64,000 bases of DNA from Vibrio mimicus (GCF_019048845.1 NZ_CP077426.1:1411501-1475500), one strand, 5' to 3'. Shown: positions 8,720-17,864, counted from the stretch's first letter. Numbers and translations: made by a program. Notes: generated by a model from the letters alone, not told the origin.

Positions 8720-9910
8720 CTATGAATGAAGGATCTGGTTGTAGCGCGTAAATCCGGCTTCCAGATCAGCAATCAAATCGTCCACATCTTCTAGCCCGAT
8801 GTGAACTCGGATCAGAGTGCCTGAAAAATTGGGGTTAGCTGCAGAGCGTAGTGATGTGAAGGCTTTTGGCTCATGTGCCAGAATTAAACTTTCAAATCCG
8901 CCCCAAGAAAATCCCATGCTGAAATGTTGCATACCATCGAGCAAGGCGGTGGTCGCTGCTGGGTGTGTGGTTTTTAACACAAAAGAAAACAGACCATTAC
9001 CACCAGTGAAATCACGTTGGAAATATTCGTATCCTGGACAAGTCTCTAGCGCAGGATGGCGTACATGATCCACTTCTGGACGATTTTGTAACCATTCAGC
9101 AATTCGTAAGCTGTTTTGTTCATGCTGACGCAAGCGCACATCAAGAGTGCGTAGTCCACGCATCGCCATGTACACATCATCGGGTGATGCATATTGCCCC
9201 ATTAAATAACTGTGTTCACGCAGTTGTTCCCAGCATTTTTCATTGGCGACAGCGGTGCCAAGCATGACATCCGAGTGCCCGACAATGTACTTGGTCGCCG
9301 CTTGAATCGAAACATCGACCCCGTGCTCAAAGGGAGAAAACAGTACGCCTGCAGCCCAAGTATTGTCTAGCATCACGATAATATCGTGCTCGTGGGCAAT
9401 TCGGGATAGGGTTGGAATATCCTGTACTTCCATGGTGAGTGAGCCAGGAGATTCGGTAAACAGAACTTTGGTATTGGGTTGGATCAGATTGCGGATGCCT
9501 TCACCAATCATTGGATCGTAATAAGTAGTCGATACTCCGAGTTTTTTCAGTACTTTTTCGCAAAAGTCGCGGGTTGGCTCGTAACAAGTATCCACCATTA
9601 AAATATGATCGCCTTGAGCAACAAAGGAGAGAATCGCATTAGTGATCGCCGCTGCACCACAAGGGTAAAGCACACAACCTGCACCACCTTCGATCTCAAC
9701 CATGGCATCTTGAAAAGCAAAATGAGTCGTGGTGCCGCGACGTCCGTAAAACAGTGTCTTGTTGGCGCGATTAATTGCGGCTTGGTTTTTTTGCGCCACG
9801 CTTTCAAATACCACGGTGGAAGCCCGTTGTACGGGAGGGTTGACTACGCCGAGAGTCCATTTCTTGCTGCGTCCCGCAGTAACGAGGCGGGTTTTTTTAC
9901 CTTCTGACAT
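8720..9910 (-). CDS. metC: Cystathionine beta-lyase
   Basis: PLP enzyme that cleaves cystathionine to homocysteine, ammonia and pyruvate in methionine biosynthesis. The 396-residue product belongs to the Cys/Met-metabolism fold-I family. The PLP lysine is in SIQAATKYIVGHSDVM (about residue 208), and YPCGAAAITNAIL, TYYDP and DNTWAAG are typical. The conserved C-terminal block (FTGGNGLFSFVL, SWGGFESLI) matches MetC better than MetB. The same family has cysteine-desulfhydrase side activity. It is monocistronic, downstream of cls. Confidence 0.92.
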   Translation of the reverse strand: MSEGKKTRLVTAGRSKKWTLGVVNPPVQRASTVVFESVAQKNQAAINRANKTLFYGRRGTTTHFAFQDAMVEIEGGAGCVLYPCGAAAITNAILSFVAQGDHILMVDTCYEPTRDFCEKVLKKLGVSTTYYDPMIGEGIRNLIQPNTKVLFTESPGSLTMEVQDIPTLSRIAHEHDIIVMLDNTWAAGVLFSPFEHGVDVSIQAATKYIVGHSDVMLGTAVANEKCWEQLREHSYLMGQYASPDDVYMAMRGLRTLDVRLRQHEQNSLRIAEWLQNRPEVDHVRHPALETCPGYEYFQRDFTGGNGLFSFVLKTTHPAATTALLDGMQHFSMGFSWGGFESLILAHEPKAFTSLRSAANPNFSGTLIRVHIGLEDVDDLIADLEAGFTRYNQILHS

Positions 9911-9957
9911 CTGCTGTCCTTGTCTGACTTTACAAAGGATTATTTAAAACATGGAGC

Positions 9958-9982
9958 CCTGCAGAATTGCAACCCTGCAGGG
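9958..9982 (-). terminator. Possible terminator after cls
   Basis: CCCTGCAG-N9-CTGCAGGG is an eight-pair stem just after the cls stop. The T run on the minus strand is weak, so read-through into metC is possible. Confidence 0.45.
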
Positions 9983-9989
9983 TAGAAAA

Positions 9990-11444
9990 TTACAGAAGTG
10001 GGTTAAATAAATAGAAAACCCGCTCAAGGAATCGGTTGTACCATGGGCGTTGTTCCCATGTTGAGTAGAGGATGGCGTGTGATTGAGTAATGTATTGCTG
10101 CTGTAGCCAATGCATCTGTTGGGTGAACTCTAAATCATCCACAGCCAGCGTCAGCTCGAAATTGAGCCACAAACTACGCATATCCAGATTTACAGTGCCA
10201 ACGAGACAAAACTGTTGATCGATCACAACAGATTTAGTGTGTAGTAACCCCCCGTCAAATTCATGAATGTTGACGCCGGCTTCGAGCAGTTCACCATAAA
10301 AGGCTCGCGAAGCCCACTGTACCATCAGGGAGTCGTTCTTTTTCGGGATGACAATGTCAACGTTGATCCCACGTTGCGCAGTCATTTTTAACGTTGCGAG
10401 TAAATCGGCGCTTGGCACGAAATAAGGCGTTGTAATACAGACTGAGTGGTTAGCTTGGTTGATCGCTAAAGTCAGCACTTGTGATATTAAATTTTCTGGC
10501 ATCCCAGGACCTGATGGGACAACTTGGATCGGATGCTGAGGCTGGTTCTCATCAAATGGACATTCTGGTGTTTTGGGTAACATGCGCGAGCCAGTTTCGA
10601 ATTCCCAATCCCAGCAATGAATGGCCGAGAGTACGTTCACGGTTGGGCCTGTTACGCGCACCATGATATCAATCCAATGCCCAACCCCAGCATTTTGTTT
10701 GAAATAAGCAGGGTCAACCATATTCATGGAGCCGGTGTAAGCAATTTCATCATCTATGACAATGATTTTACGGTGTTGGCGTAAATCAAGACGACGCAAG
10801 AAGATCCGCCAAGGGCTGACTTCTAAGGCCTGTACCACTTCGATACCTGCATCGCGCATCATTTGCACCCAAGGGCTACGGAAGAAACGTGGGCTGCCAG
10901 CTGAATCGAGTAGCAGTTTAACGTTCACGCCGCGTTTAGAGGCTTGAATCAATGCAGAAGCTACTGCATCAGCTAAGCCACCAGGATGCCAAATATAAAA
11001 CACCATACGAATTTGGAACTCAGCACGCTCAATATCTTCAATGACCGCATGCAGAATTTCGTTGGGGGAGTTAAGAAGCGATAGAGTGTTACCGCTAAGT
11101 GCAGGGATCCCCATTCGGTTGTTACACAGTTCATCAATACGCGAAATATGTGCCCCCATGCCTTCTTGCACATGAGCTTGGCAATCATTGAGAGAGCGGA
11201 ACCAGTGACCAAAAGGAGTAAACATCTCTTTGGCGCGTTCAGCTCTCTTTCGGCCTAGATTCAGTTCACCAAAGAGGAAATAGCAGAGGACGCCAAAAAA
11301 CGGAATGATGTAGATCACCATTAGCCAAGCCAGTGAAACACTCACTGCACGTCTTTTAAGAACGACCCGAATGGTAACACCTGCCACTAATAGCCAATAG
11401 ATGCCGATACTCAGTAGTGTCAGGAAATGATAAACCTTGTCCAT
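9990..11444 (-). CDS. cls: Cardiolipin synthase (ClsA type)
   Basis: Membrane phospholipase-D superfamily enzyme that condenses two phosphatidylglycerols into cardiolipin. The 484-residue product has two N-terminal membrane helices (about residues 5-25 and 35-57) and two HKD motifs, HRKIIVIDDEIAYTGSMN in the middle and HTKSVVIDQQFCLVGTVN near the C-terminus, as in ClsA. It is monocistronic with its own upstream region. Confidence 0.95.
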   Translation of the reverse strand: MDKVYHFLTLLSIGIYWLLVAGVTIRVVLKRRAVSVSLAWLMVIYIIPFFGVLCYFLFGELNLGRKRAERAKEMFTPFGHWFRSLNDCQAHVQEGMGAHISRIDELCNNRMGIPALSGNTLSLLNSPNEILHAVIEDIERAEFQIRMVFYIWHPGGLADAVASALIQASKRGVNVKLLLDSAGSPRFFRSPWVQMMRDAGIEVVQALEVSPWRIFLRRLDLRQHRKIIVIDDEIAYTGSMNMVDPAYFKQNAGVGHWIDIMVRVTGPTVNVLSAIHCWDWEFETGSRMLPKTPECPFDENQPQHPIQVVPSGPGMPENLISQVLTLAINQANHSVCITTPYFVPSADLLATLKMTAQRGINVDIVIPKKNDSLMVQWASRAFYGELLEAGVNIHEFDGGLLHTKSVVIDQQFCLVGTVNLDMRSLWLNFELTLAVDDLEFTQQMHWLQQQYITQSHAILYSTWEQRPWYNRFLERVFYLFNPLL

Positions 11445-11780
11445 GCCTATCCAATAAGAAGCTGATATTCAGAGGGGATAGTAAATCCAAAGCATAAGAG
11501 AAGAAAGCTAAGTGACCAAATTAATCGAATAGTTGGGCAGGATAGATATGTTATGAATGTGTAAATAAAAGTGTAAGGCGTTATGGTTTGGTTGAAAATT
11601 AAACGAACTCACCATAAAACTTAACGGTGAGTGGCAAATTAGACTGTTCGGGCTTCCAATTTTATTCTTGAACTGATTTACTTGCCATACTTATAAAGTT
11701 AGTGATGATTTCTCGATGTGTAATTTTATATTTACACATGGGTATAACAACTAGGCAAACACAATAGACTGGTAACAAAT
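11445..11780. other. Intergenic region between cls and the SNF transporter
   Basis: 336 bp between two divergent genes, AT-rich toward the transporter side. It must hold both promoters. I see no convincing palindrome, RNA motif or small ORF. Confidence 0.5.
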
Positions 11781-13115
11781 ATGGCAAGTAGTTCTAGAGG
11801 TCAGTTCACCTCTCGATTTGGTTTTATTATGGCGGCTGCAGGCTCTGCGGTCGGGCTTGGAAATGTTTGGGGATTCCCAACACAAGCCGCGAGTAATGGC
11901 GGTGCGGTTTTCCTTCTGGTTTATCTCTGTATGGTTTTTCTACTGGCCTATCCCATGCTGGTAGCAGAATTAACCATTGGTCGTTATGGTCAATCTAACC
12001 CCATTCGCGCATTCCGCTCTGTTTGGCCAAAGGGGAAATGGGGCGCGATTTTGCTGGGTGTGGTGGGCATGATTGTGGTATCGCTCATCCTCAGTTTTTA
12101 TGCGATTGTCGCTGGCTGGTTAGTTGGCTCACTGTTTGGTAGTGGCCTGACTCTATTTGGGGCAGACGGTGCAAGTCACTGGTTAACCTCGTTTAGCACT
12201 GAGCGAAACTTAATTCTGATGGTCGCTTTCATGGTTTTGACCATGTTTGTGGTGCGTAACGGCGTTGCTAATGGTATCGAGAAATGGTCTACACGCTTGA
12301 TGCCGCTGTTGTTTGTTCTTTTTGGTTTACTGACGGTGTACATCTTTACCCAAGAGGGTGCGTTGGATGGCCTCAAAATGTACTTGGTGCCGGATCTCAG
12401 TCACTTCACGCCGGATGTGGTTGTGAGTGCAATGGGGCAAGCCTTCTTCTCATTGTCACTGGGTGTGTGTGTGATGACCACCTATGGTTCGTACTTAAAT
12501 AGAGAAGCGAACATTCCAAAAACAGCAGCGCAAGTAGCACTGATTGATACCAGTGTAGCTTTCATTGCGGGTTTGATGGTGCTGCCCGCTATGTTTGTCG
12601 CTAAACACAATGGTGTAGAGATTTTCTCTGCCTCCGGTGAGTTACTCAACTCGGATACCTTGGTATTTACCGTGTTACCAGCGATGTTTGACACTATGGG
12701 AGCTATTGGGGCGGTAATTGGTGTAGTCTTCTTTTTACTGATGATTATTGCTGCGCTGACTTCTTCAATCTCTATGCTAGAAGTGCCAGTGGCTTGCGCA
12801 GTTGAAGAGTTACAGCATAAGCGTTCGACTGCGGTAGTATGGATTGGCGGTTTAGTCACATTGATCTCCGGCGTGATTGTGTTGAATTTTTCTAGCCTAT
12901 TTGGGCTAGTGATAGAATTTACAACGGTTTATTCACAGCCGATCATTGCACTCTTCATTACTCTAATCGCAGGTTGGATTTGGAATCGTAATCAGATTCT
13001 CTCTGAGCTGAAACAAGGTTGTCCTGAGGTGGAGAACAGCTTGTTTTGGAAGATTTGGCCTTGGTATGTACGCCTAGTTTGTCCGGTCTTGATGCTGATG
13101 GTGTTTTTTGCTTAA
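11781..13115 (+). CDS. Sodium-dependent transporter, neurotransmitter:sodium symporter (SNF) family
   Basis: Inner-membrane Na+-coupled symporter of the LeuT fold, 444 residues with about eleven to twelve helices. The N-terminal signature FTSRFGFIMAAAGSAVGLGN is the Na+/substrate-binding helix 1 of the family, followed by WGFPTQAASNGGAVFLLVYL. The likely substrate is an amino acid or similar; the sequence does not say which. It is monocistronic, ends at a strong terminator, and marks the conserved left edge of the AT-rich island. Confidence 0.93.
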   Translation: MASSSRGQFTSRFGFIMAAAGSAVGLGNVWGFPTQAASNGGAVFLLVYLCMVFLLAYPMLVAELTIGRYGQSNPIRAFRSVWPKGKWGAILLGVVGMIVVSLILSFYAIVAGWLVGSLFGSGLTLFGADGASHWLTSFSTERNLILMVAFMVLTMFVVRNGVANGIEKWSTRLMPLLFVLFGLLTVYIFTQEGALDGLKMYLVPDLSHFTPDVVVSAMGQAFFSLSLGVCVMTTYGSYLNREANIPKTAAQVALIDTSVAFIAGLMVLPAMFVAKHNGVEIFSASGELLNSDTLVFTVLPAMFDTMGAIGAVIGVVFFLLMIIAALTSSISMLEVPVACAVEELQHKRSTAVVWIGGLVTLISGVIVLNFSSLFGLVIEFTTVYSQPIIALFITLIAGWIWNRNQILSELKQGCPEVENSLFWKIWPWYVRLVCPVLMLMVFFA

Positions 13116-13155
13116 CGGCAGCGTTATCTACAGAAGTTATTAATCAATATTGCTG

Positions 13156-13192
13156 AAAAGCCGAAACACAATTGATGTGTTTCGGCTTTTTT
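13156..13192. terminator. Strong terminator after the SNF transporter
   Basis: AAAAGCCGAAACACA-ATTGA-TGTGTTTCGGCTTTTTT is a 15-pair stem with a T run. It works in both directions and insulates the transporter from the convergent polyketide synthase gene. Confidence 0.93.
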
Positions 13193-13251
13193 ACTTCAGT
13201 CCGATCAGCATTACTTTTTTAGAAGCCTGCTTGGGGGTATGAAAATAAATC

Positions 13252-14292
13252 TTAAACCCATACGCCAATTGCAAGCTCAGTAGTAAAACCTGGGCCAAAA
13301 GCGGAAATTACACCTCTATCACCTTGTTTCCTTTCAGCAAAGTGCCTAGAAAGAACATCAAGTACCGCTACACTTGAAGTATTGCCAGTCAAACGTAAGC
13401 ACTCTCTTGAGTGATGCAGATGTGAGGGAGGAAGTTGAAGGCAGCGTTGCACTTCATCTAAAATTCGTCTGCCTCCTGTGTGAGAAATATAAAAGTCGAT
13501 TTGATCTAGCCCTCCCAACTCCTGAACGATAAATTTCTCCATCTCAGGTGCGGCCAACTCTACGGAGTACATCACTTCTTTATCGAGAGAGAAATGAAAC
13601 CCTTGATCGGTAATTCCATATTTAATGTAAGACTCGGTGTCCTTAATCATGAAGCCGTGTTTGGATAAGATTTTGAAACCACTGAGGTTATCGTCTCCTC
13701 GCATAACAACACTCGCGACACCATCACCAAATAAAGCATCAGAAATAAAGTCTTGTAATCGGTCAGCCTGACGATGAAAGCAGAGTGAAGAGGTTTCAAC
13801 AGACACTATCAATACATTGTTTTTCTTTGATTGTAGACAGTGTTCATAAGCTCGATTGATAGCAAACGCACCACCCACGCATCCCATCTGGGAAATAGGT
13901 AACTGAATCGTGTTGTCTCGTAAGTTAAGTTGGTTAATTAAATAGGCGGTCAAGGAGGGCATCATAAAGCCCGTGCATGAAGTGACAATGACCATCGAGA
14001 TTTCTTCAGGTTGTAATTCGGCATTACTCAATGCTTTTACTGCGGCTTTAATGGCTAGCATCTTAGAATGTTTTTCGTAAAGTTCACCTCGTTGGCCAAA
14101 GTTATCAAGTTTCATAATTTCATCAAATGGAATTATCGTATGACGTTTTTCAATTGTTGTATTATGGATCATTTCAAATGCCCGATCTTTATGCCGAATA
14201 TCAGGGTGATGCAGGTTAATAAAATTCACTATATCTTCATTAGTAACTACGTTAATTGGGTAAAGTGATTCTGGAAGACAAAGCGTAGGCAT
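13252..14292 (-). CDS. Type III polyketide synthase (chalcone/stilbene synthase superfamily)
   Basis: Homodimeric ketosynthase that extends a CoA starter with malonyl-CoA and cyclises the product without an acyl carrier protein. The 346-residue product keeps the catalytic triad: Cys138 in QMGCVGGAF, His271 in SHTGG and Asn304 in LTGNTSSV, plus the C-terminal GFGPG-like loop (AFGPGFTTE). Product and starter cannot be read from sequence. No methyltransferase, oxidase or other tailoring gene adjoins it. It is divergent from the toxin-like operon across 187 bp. Bacterial members make alkylpyrones, alkylresorcinols or tetrahydroxynaphthalene; any of these is possible. Confidence 0.92.
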   Translation of the reverse strand: MPTLCLPESLYPINVVTNEDIVNFINLHHPDIRHKDRAFEMIHNTTIEKRHTIIPFDEIMKLDNFGQRGELYEKHSKMLAIKAAVKALSNAELQPEEISMVIVTSCTGFMMPSLTAYLINQLNLRDNTIQLPISQMGCVGGAFAINRAYEHCLQSKKNNVLIVSVETSSLCFHRQADRLQDFISDALFGDGVASVVMRGDDNLSGFKILSKHGFMIKDTESYIKYGITDQGFHFSLDKEVMYSVELAAPEMEKFIVQELGGLDQIDFYISHTGGRRILDEVQRCLQLPPSHLHHSRECLRLTGNTSSVAVLDVLSRHFAERKQGDRGVISAFGPGFTTELAIGVWV

Positions 14293-14479
14293 AATAATTC
14301 CTCTTAAGTTATGTTGAGCTTACTTATTAAGACCTAAAGTTAATAAAAATCCATTCATTATGATTGTGATACTGATTCAAATATTAATGGTATGTCGTTT
14401 TTGTTTGGTTTTCTTGTTTTAATTGTTATTTGATGTGTTATTAATAAATGGCTTATTAATTACTTATAAGGTCATTTTA
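14293..14479. promoter_or_regulatory. AT-rich divergent promoter region of the island
   Basis: 187 bp of very AT-rich sequence between the divergent PKS and toxin-like operon, presumably holding both promoters. Such sequence is a typical target for H-NS silencing of acquired DNA; this is inference. No regulator gene is encoded in the island. Confidence 0.4.
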
Positions 14480-16240
14480 ATGAAGAATAAAAACAATACC
14501 TCAATGAATATCCTACAGGTCGCAGTAATCTCGACACTATTCATGGGGTTCAGTATTCAAGTTCATGCACAATCAGCCCATCATTCTAATTATTCAGTTG
14601 TCAGCATTCCTGAACGAATAAGTGAATTGGAAAATAAATATAATACAGAATGGCAATCTAATTGGATTGATCGTTACGAAAAAATAATGGGGCAAATGCC
14701 TGACCCAAGAGCAATGATCCGAGAGGCGTTAAATAATAAATTTGGTGCTCAGGGAGTGGTTGCAGACTTTAATGGAAGCTTTGATTCAGAAAATCTCTAT
14801 TATGTTACCTTCAATGGTGCAGCTTCAGATAGAAATGCATTTACCGGATGGCAACATAGCAAACGAGATGTTATCAGTGCAGTAAAATTAACCGATGCTG
14901 CATTAGCAAATGCTTTTCAGAATTTTGATCCGGATAACTTAAGCTCATACTCTGGGGTATATTATTCTGGCTATGGAGAGTCAAAGTACGGCGTTAGCAA
15001 CGAAGTGAAAATTTTACCAAGTGATATAGCTAAATTTGTTTGGGAATATGATTTACAATCGAAATTTACAGAAAGCTCTAAACAGTTCTGGAGTAAAAAC
15101 AAACCTGAATATGCTCATATTTATAAGGACTCCTTTGGTTTCTCAGGATTTCAAGCGTTCAAAAAAAATGAAATATCCTATGAGGCTAGCCAGCTGATAG
15201 AAGCAATGGTTAATAACGATTTTTCATTGGGTCAAAACTATAATCTAGATATTTATAGTTATAAAAGTAATTCAATTCTATGGATTGAGTCAATTGATGG
15301 TACTTTTGCTTTGTTATATATTCCTGGAGCTAATAAACCTTTTGTCGAGTTTATATATAGAAATGGCCAAGCTTTAGAAAAACAGCTCCGTAGTTATCTT
15401 GTTCAGCAACTAAAAAATCCACTAGAGAGAAAGGCTTTAGCAAAACATTTTAGTCTTTTTGATAGACAAGATGGGGCCTCTTATACGGGGGTAGATAATG
15501 CTCTTAAAGGGCTAGCAGATGGTTCATGGGAATCAAGTTACATTCTATATAATAAAACATTGATCTCTGGAAATACTTTTAATGCTTTGGCTGATGCAAC
15601 TCAAGCTCGGTTAGCAAGTGATAGTGATATGCAAATTAAATCGGATAGTGAAGTAAGAAGGGACCATACTCTTAGAACAATTTCTGCAATAGTCAATTTC
15701 ACGCCAGTGCTTGCTATACTTGCTCCGGAAATTGGGCTCCCTCTTGATATCGCCTTAAACACGACTAACTTAGGCTTGTCTATTGATATTGCGGTGACAG
15801 GCGATACTCTGCATGAGCGCCAGTCAGGTGTGTACAATGTGGTGGGTAGTTCAGTGGATGTCGCTGCAAGTTTTATTATTCCTGAACTTATAAGAGGTTC
15901 ACGAAAGCTACCTTTCTATACGGCAAAATTAAAAGGTGATTTGGGCGATTTTAGCCATTCATTTTCATTTACTAACCGTAATGGCATTCCTATTGAATAT
16001 GAGACCTTAAAAGTAGGCGATGAGCCTATGAAAATAGCCCATCCTAAAACGACTAAACAGGTTCATATCGTTCGACTTGCTAACGAATCTGATGTTGTCG
16101 CGATGTCTCAAGTGAGTGAAGGACATTATGTAGAAGTAGACTTTAATACGGGAACCCCGAAAATTAATAAAGAACTTCATGAGGGTATTTTTGAGGGTAA
16201 AAATGCATTTTATAGTTCTGAACCACTCATTTGTTTTTAA
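14480..16240 (+). CDS. Large exported protein with a dermonecrotic-toxin-like region; putative delivery component
   Basis: Function not established. The ATG at 14480 (MKNKNNTSMNILQ) follows AAGG and gives 586 residues with a Sec signal peptide ending near VHAQ. The middle (AKHFSLFDRQDGASYTGVDNALKGLADG) resembles, from memory, the dermonecrotic-toxin-type domain (DUF6543) of large Pseudomonas toxins. A hydrophobic stretch at about 393-475 (NFTPVLAILAPEIGLPLDIAL; VVGSSVDVAASFIIPELI) could be membrane-inserting helices. It is the first gene of an operon with two ADP-ribosyltransferases, 12 bp before the first. The natural inference is a receptor-binding or translocation partner for those enzymes. 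No ART triad was recognised in it. Base composition is AT-rich, unlike the flanks. Confidence 0.6.
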   Translation: MKNKNNTSMNILQVAVISTLFMGFSIQVHAQSAHHSNYSVVSIPERISELENKYNTEWQSNWIDRYEKIMGQMPDPRAMIREALNNKFGAQGVVADFNGSFDSENLYYVTFNGAASDRNAFTGWQHSKRDVISAVKLTDAALANAFQNFDPDNLSSYSGVYYSGYGESKYGVSNEVKILPSDIAKFVWEYDLQSKFTESSKQFWSKNKPEYAHIYKDSFGFSGFQAFKKNEISYEASQLIEAMVNNDFSLGQNYNLDIYSYKSNSILWIESIDGTFALLYIPGANKPFVEFIYRNGQALEKQLRSYLVQQLKNPLERKALAKHFSLFDRQDGASYTGVDNALKGLADGSWESSYILYNKTLISGNTFNALADATQARLASDSDMQIKSDSEVRRDHTLRTISAIVNFTPVLAILAPEIGLPLDIALNTTNLGLSIDIAVTGDTLHERQSGVYNVVGSSVDVAASFIIPELIRGSRKLPFYTAKLKGDLGDFSHSFSFTNRNGIPIEYETLKVGDEPMKIAHPKTTKQVHIVRLANESDVVAMSQVSEGHYVEVDFNTGTPKINKELHEGIFEGKNAFYSSEPLICF

Positions 16241-16252
16241 TGGGGCATTATT

Positions 16253-17050
16253 ATGAAATTTATTATACTTTTAATGTTAAGCTTCTTTTCAGTAAGTACC
16301 ATCGCGAATGATTATTTTATTGATTTACGCAAGCCGGTTTCAAATTCAAGAGAAGATCTTGAAATTAGAATCAATAAACATAGAGGTTTTGCTAAATGGT
16401 CAAAAGCTGCCCTTGATTTTAGTCAGAAATCTTTAACTAAAAAGGAAGAAAATGTTATTAATGCATACACCCGTCATATTTATGATCCCGTTAATACTTA
16501 TCTTAGAGATCCAAATGAGTTTACGAGTAGATATCCAGAAGGCACTGCTAATGTGGAAAAACTCATAGCCGATTTAAATTCTGGGTTGAGAAAATTACCT
16601 GTCTATCAAGGCAAAGCATTTAGAGCTACTAGCATTAGAACAGATCTTGTGCAAAAGTTAAAAACAGGTGACATAGTCGTTGATCCTGGATTTTTTTCAA
16701 CATCATTTCTCCCTGAAACTGCGAAAAGTTATTTTGAAAACACGTGGAGTGAAGAAGGTAGAACCAAGGTTCTACTGGAAATTAAAGTTAATCATTCTGC
16801 GGCACCCTTAGTTTTAGATCATGCTAATGATTCGGAGATTTTAATCCTGAATAGTACGCCACTAAAAATAGCTCATATGGAAAAAATTGATGGGATAGAT
16901 TATCTAGCTTTAGAAACGGTGGATAACTTAAAGGGTTTTAAGGGGGCTGTCTATAATTTTTATAATGGAGAGCCTATGCAGGTTACAGAGATTACCAAAC
17001 CGCTCGTAGAACAAGCTGGGGGAGTGCATAATGTCTGTAATGTCATTTAA
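16253..17050 (+). CDS. Exported ADP-ribosyltransferase-fold protein A1
   Basis: Secreted mono-ADP-ribosyltransferase of the R-S-E class, 265 residues with a Sec signal (MKFIILLMLSFFSVSTIA). The fold's landmarks are in order: Arg124 in GKAFRA (NAD-binding Arg), STS at 149-151 in GFFSTSFLP, and a late acidic loop DSEIL with Asp193-x-Glu195. The usual E-x-E or Q-x-E is therefore D-x-E, which may lower transferase activity or shift it toward NAD hydrolysis. An N-terminal helical region (about 40-110) precedes the catalytic core, as in the ADPrib_exo_Tox family. Its 3' end overlaps the next gene by 20 bp. The C-terminus has a Cys (262). Confidence 0.8.
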   Translation: MKFIILLMLSFFSVSTIANDYFIDLRKPVSNSREDLEIRINKHRGFAKWSKAALDFSQKSLTKKEENVINAYTRHIYDPVNTYLRDPNEFTSRYPEGTANVEKLIADLNSGLRKLPVYQGKAFRATSIRTDLVQKLKTGDIVVDPGFFSTSFLPETAKSYFENTWSEEGRTKVLLEIKVNHSAAPLVLDHANDSEILILNSTPLKIAHMEKIDGIDYLALETVDNLKGFKGAVYNFYNGEPMQVTEITKPLVEQAGGVHNVCNVI

Positions 17051-17864
17051 TGTTAAACATAAATTAGCTTATTTGTCATGGTTGTTGCTTTCTTTTATTG
17101 GTTTTTCATTTCACGCTTATGGGGCATATTTTGAAGGCTTAACCTCTGCTCCACGGTCTGAGAAAATCCTAAAAAGTGAAGCCAAGAAGTTTGCCCAGAG
17201 TTCATTGAAAGCCTACAAAATGAATGCTGATAAACTGACTCCTAATGAAACTAAAGCACTTCAAGGATATAGTGATATTGATGGTACTTATAGGCTTTTT
17301 AATGAGTATTATAGGGATAGAATATTATTCAATAAAAAACATGGTGATGCCTATATCGGAACAAAGCGTTTCACTGAAATATTGAAAGGACAAATTGATA
17401 CATTCAATTCGGGATTAACTAAATTGCCTCGCTACACAGGTAAAGTATTTCGAGGAAAAAAACTGAAAGAAAATTTGTTATCTGAATTAAACGTAGGCGA
17501 TATTGTTTATGAGCCTGGTTTTATGTCAACAACAATATTGCCGGAGGTTGCACAAGGTTTTGCTGCCGATACTAATGTGGGTGAAGGTTTTGTGAAAACT
17601 GTATTTGAAATCGACCTTACTCAAGATGGGTATGCAATGTCGGGTGTTTCTAAAGTGCCGGGTGAAGCTGAGGTGCTTGTGAAACCCAAGACCTATATGC
17701 TAGTGAAAGCGATAGCCAGTCAGGGTGACACAAAACTGATTGCTTTAGAAAACGTCACCTCATTACGTGAAGAACAGTATGCTTACAATCTCTACTCAGC
17801 AGAAAGAGAACCAATAGGGGTGGCATTTGAACCATCGGCATTGCATCTCGCTTGTGCTCTATAA
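17031..17864 (+). CDS. Exported ADP-ribosyltransferase A2 (complete R-STT-ExE)
   Basis: Paralogue of the preceding gene, 277 residues with an N-terminal hydrophobic export segment (LAYLSWLLLSFIGFSFHAYG). Catalytic landmarks are complete: Arg141 in KVFRGK, STT 166-168 in GFMSTTILP, and Glu212-x-Glu214 in GEAEVL, the ExE form typical of arginine-modifying ARTs. It overlaps A1 by 20 bp, indicating translational coupling. GTP-binding regulators or actin are common family targets, but the target here is unknown. A start three codons later (17040) is also possible. Its codon use is AT-rich like its partners. It ends the operon; the next gene is chromosomal housekeeping. Confidence 0.85.
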   Translation: MSVMSFNVKHKLAYLSWLLLSFIGFSFHAYGAYFEGLTSAPRSEKILKSEAKKFAQSSLKAYKMNADKLTPNETKALQGYSDIDGTYRLFNEYYRDRILFNKKHGDAYIGTKRFTEILKGQIDTFNSGLTKLPRYTGKVFRGKKLKENLLSELNVGDIVYEPGFMSTTILPEVAQGFAADTNVGEGFVKTVFEIDLTQDGYAMSGVSKVPGEAEVLVKPKTYMLVKAIASQGDTKLIALENVTSLREEQYAYNLYSAEREPIGVAFEPSALHLACAL

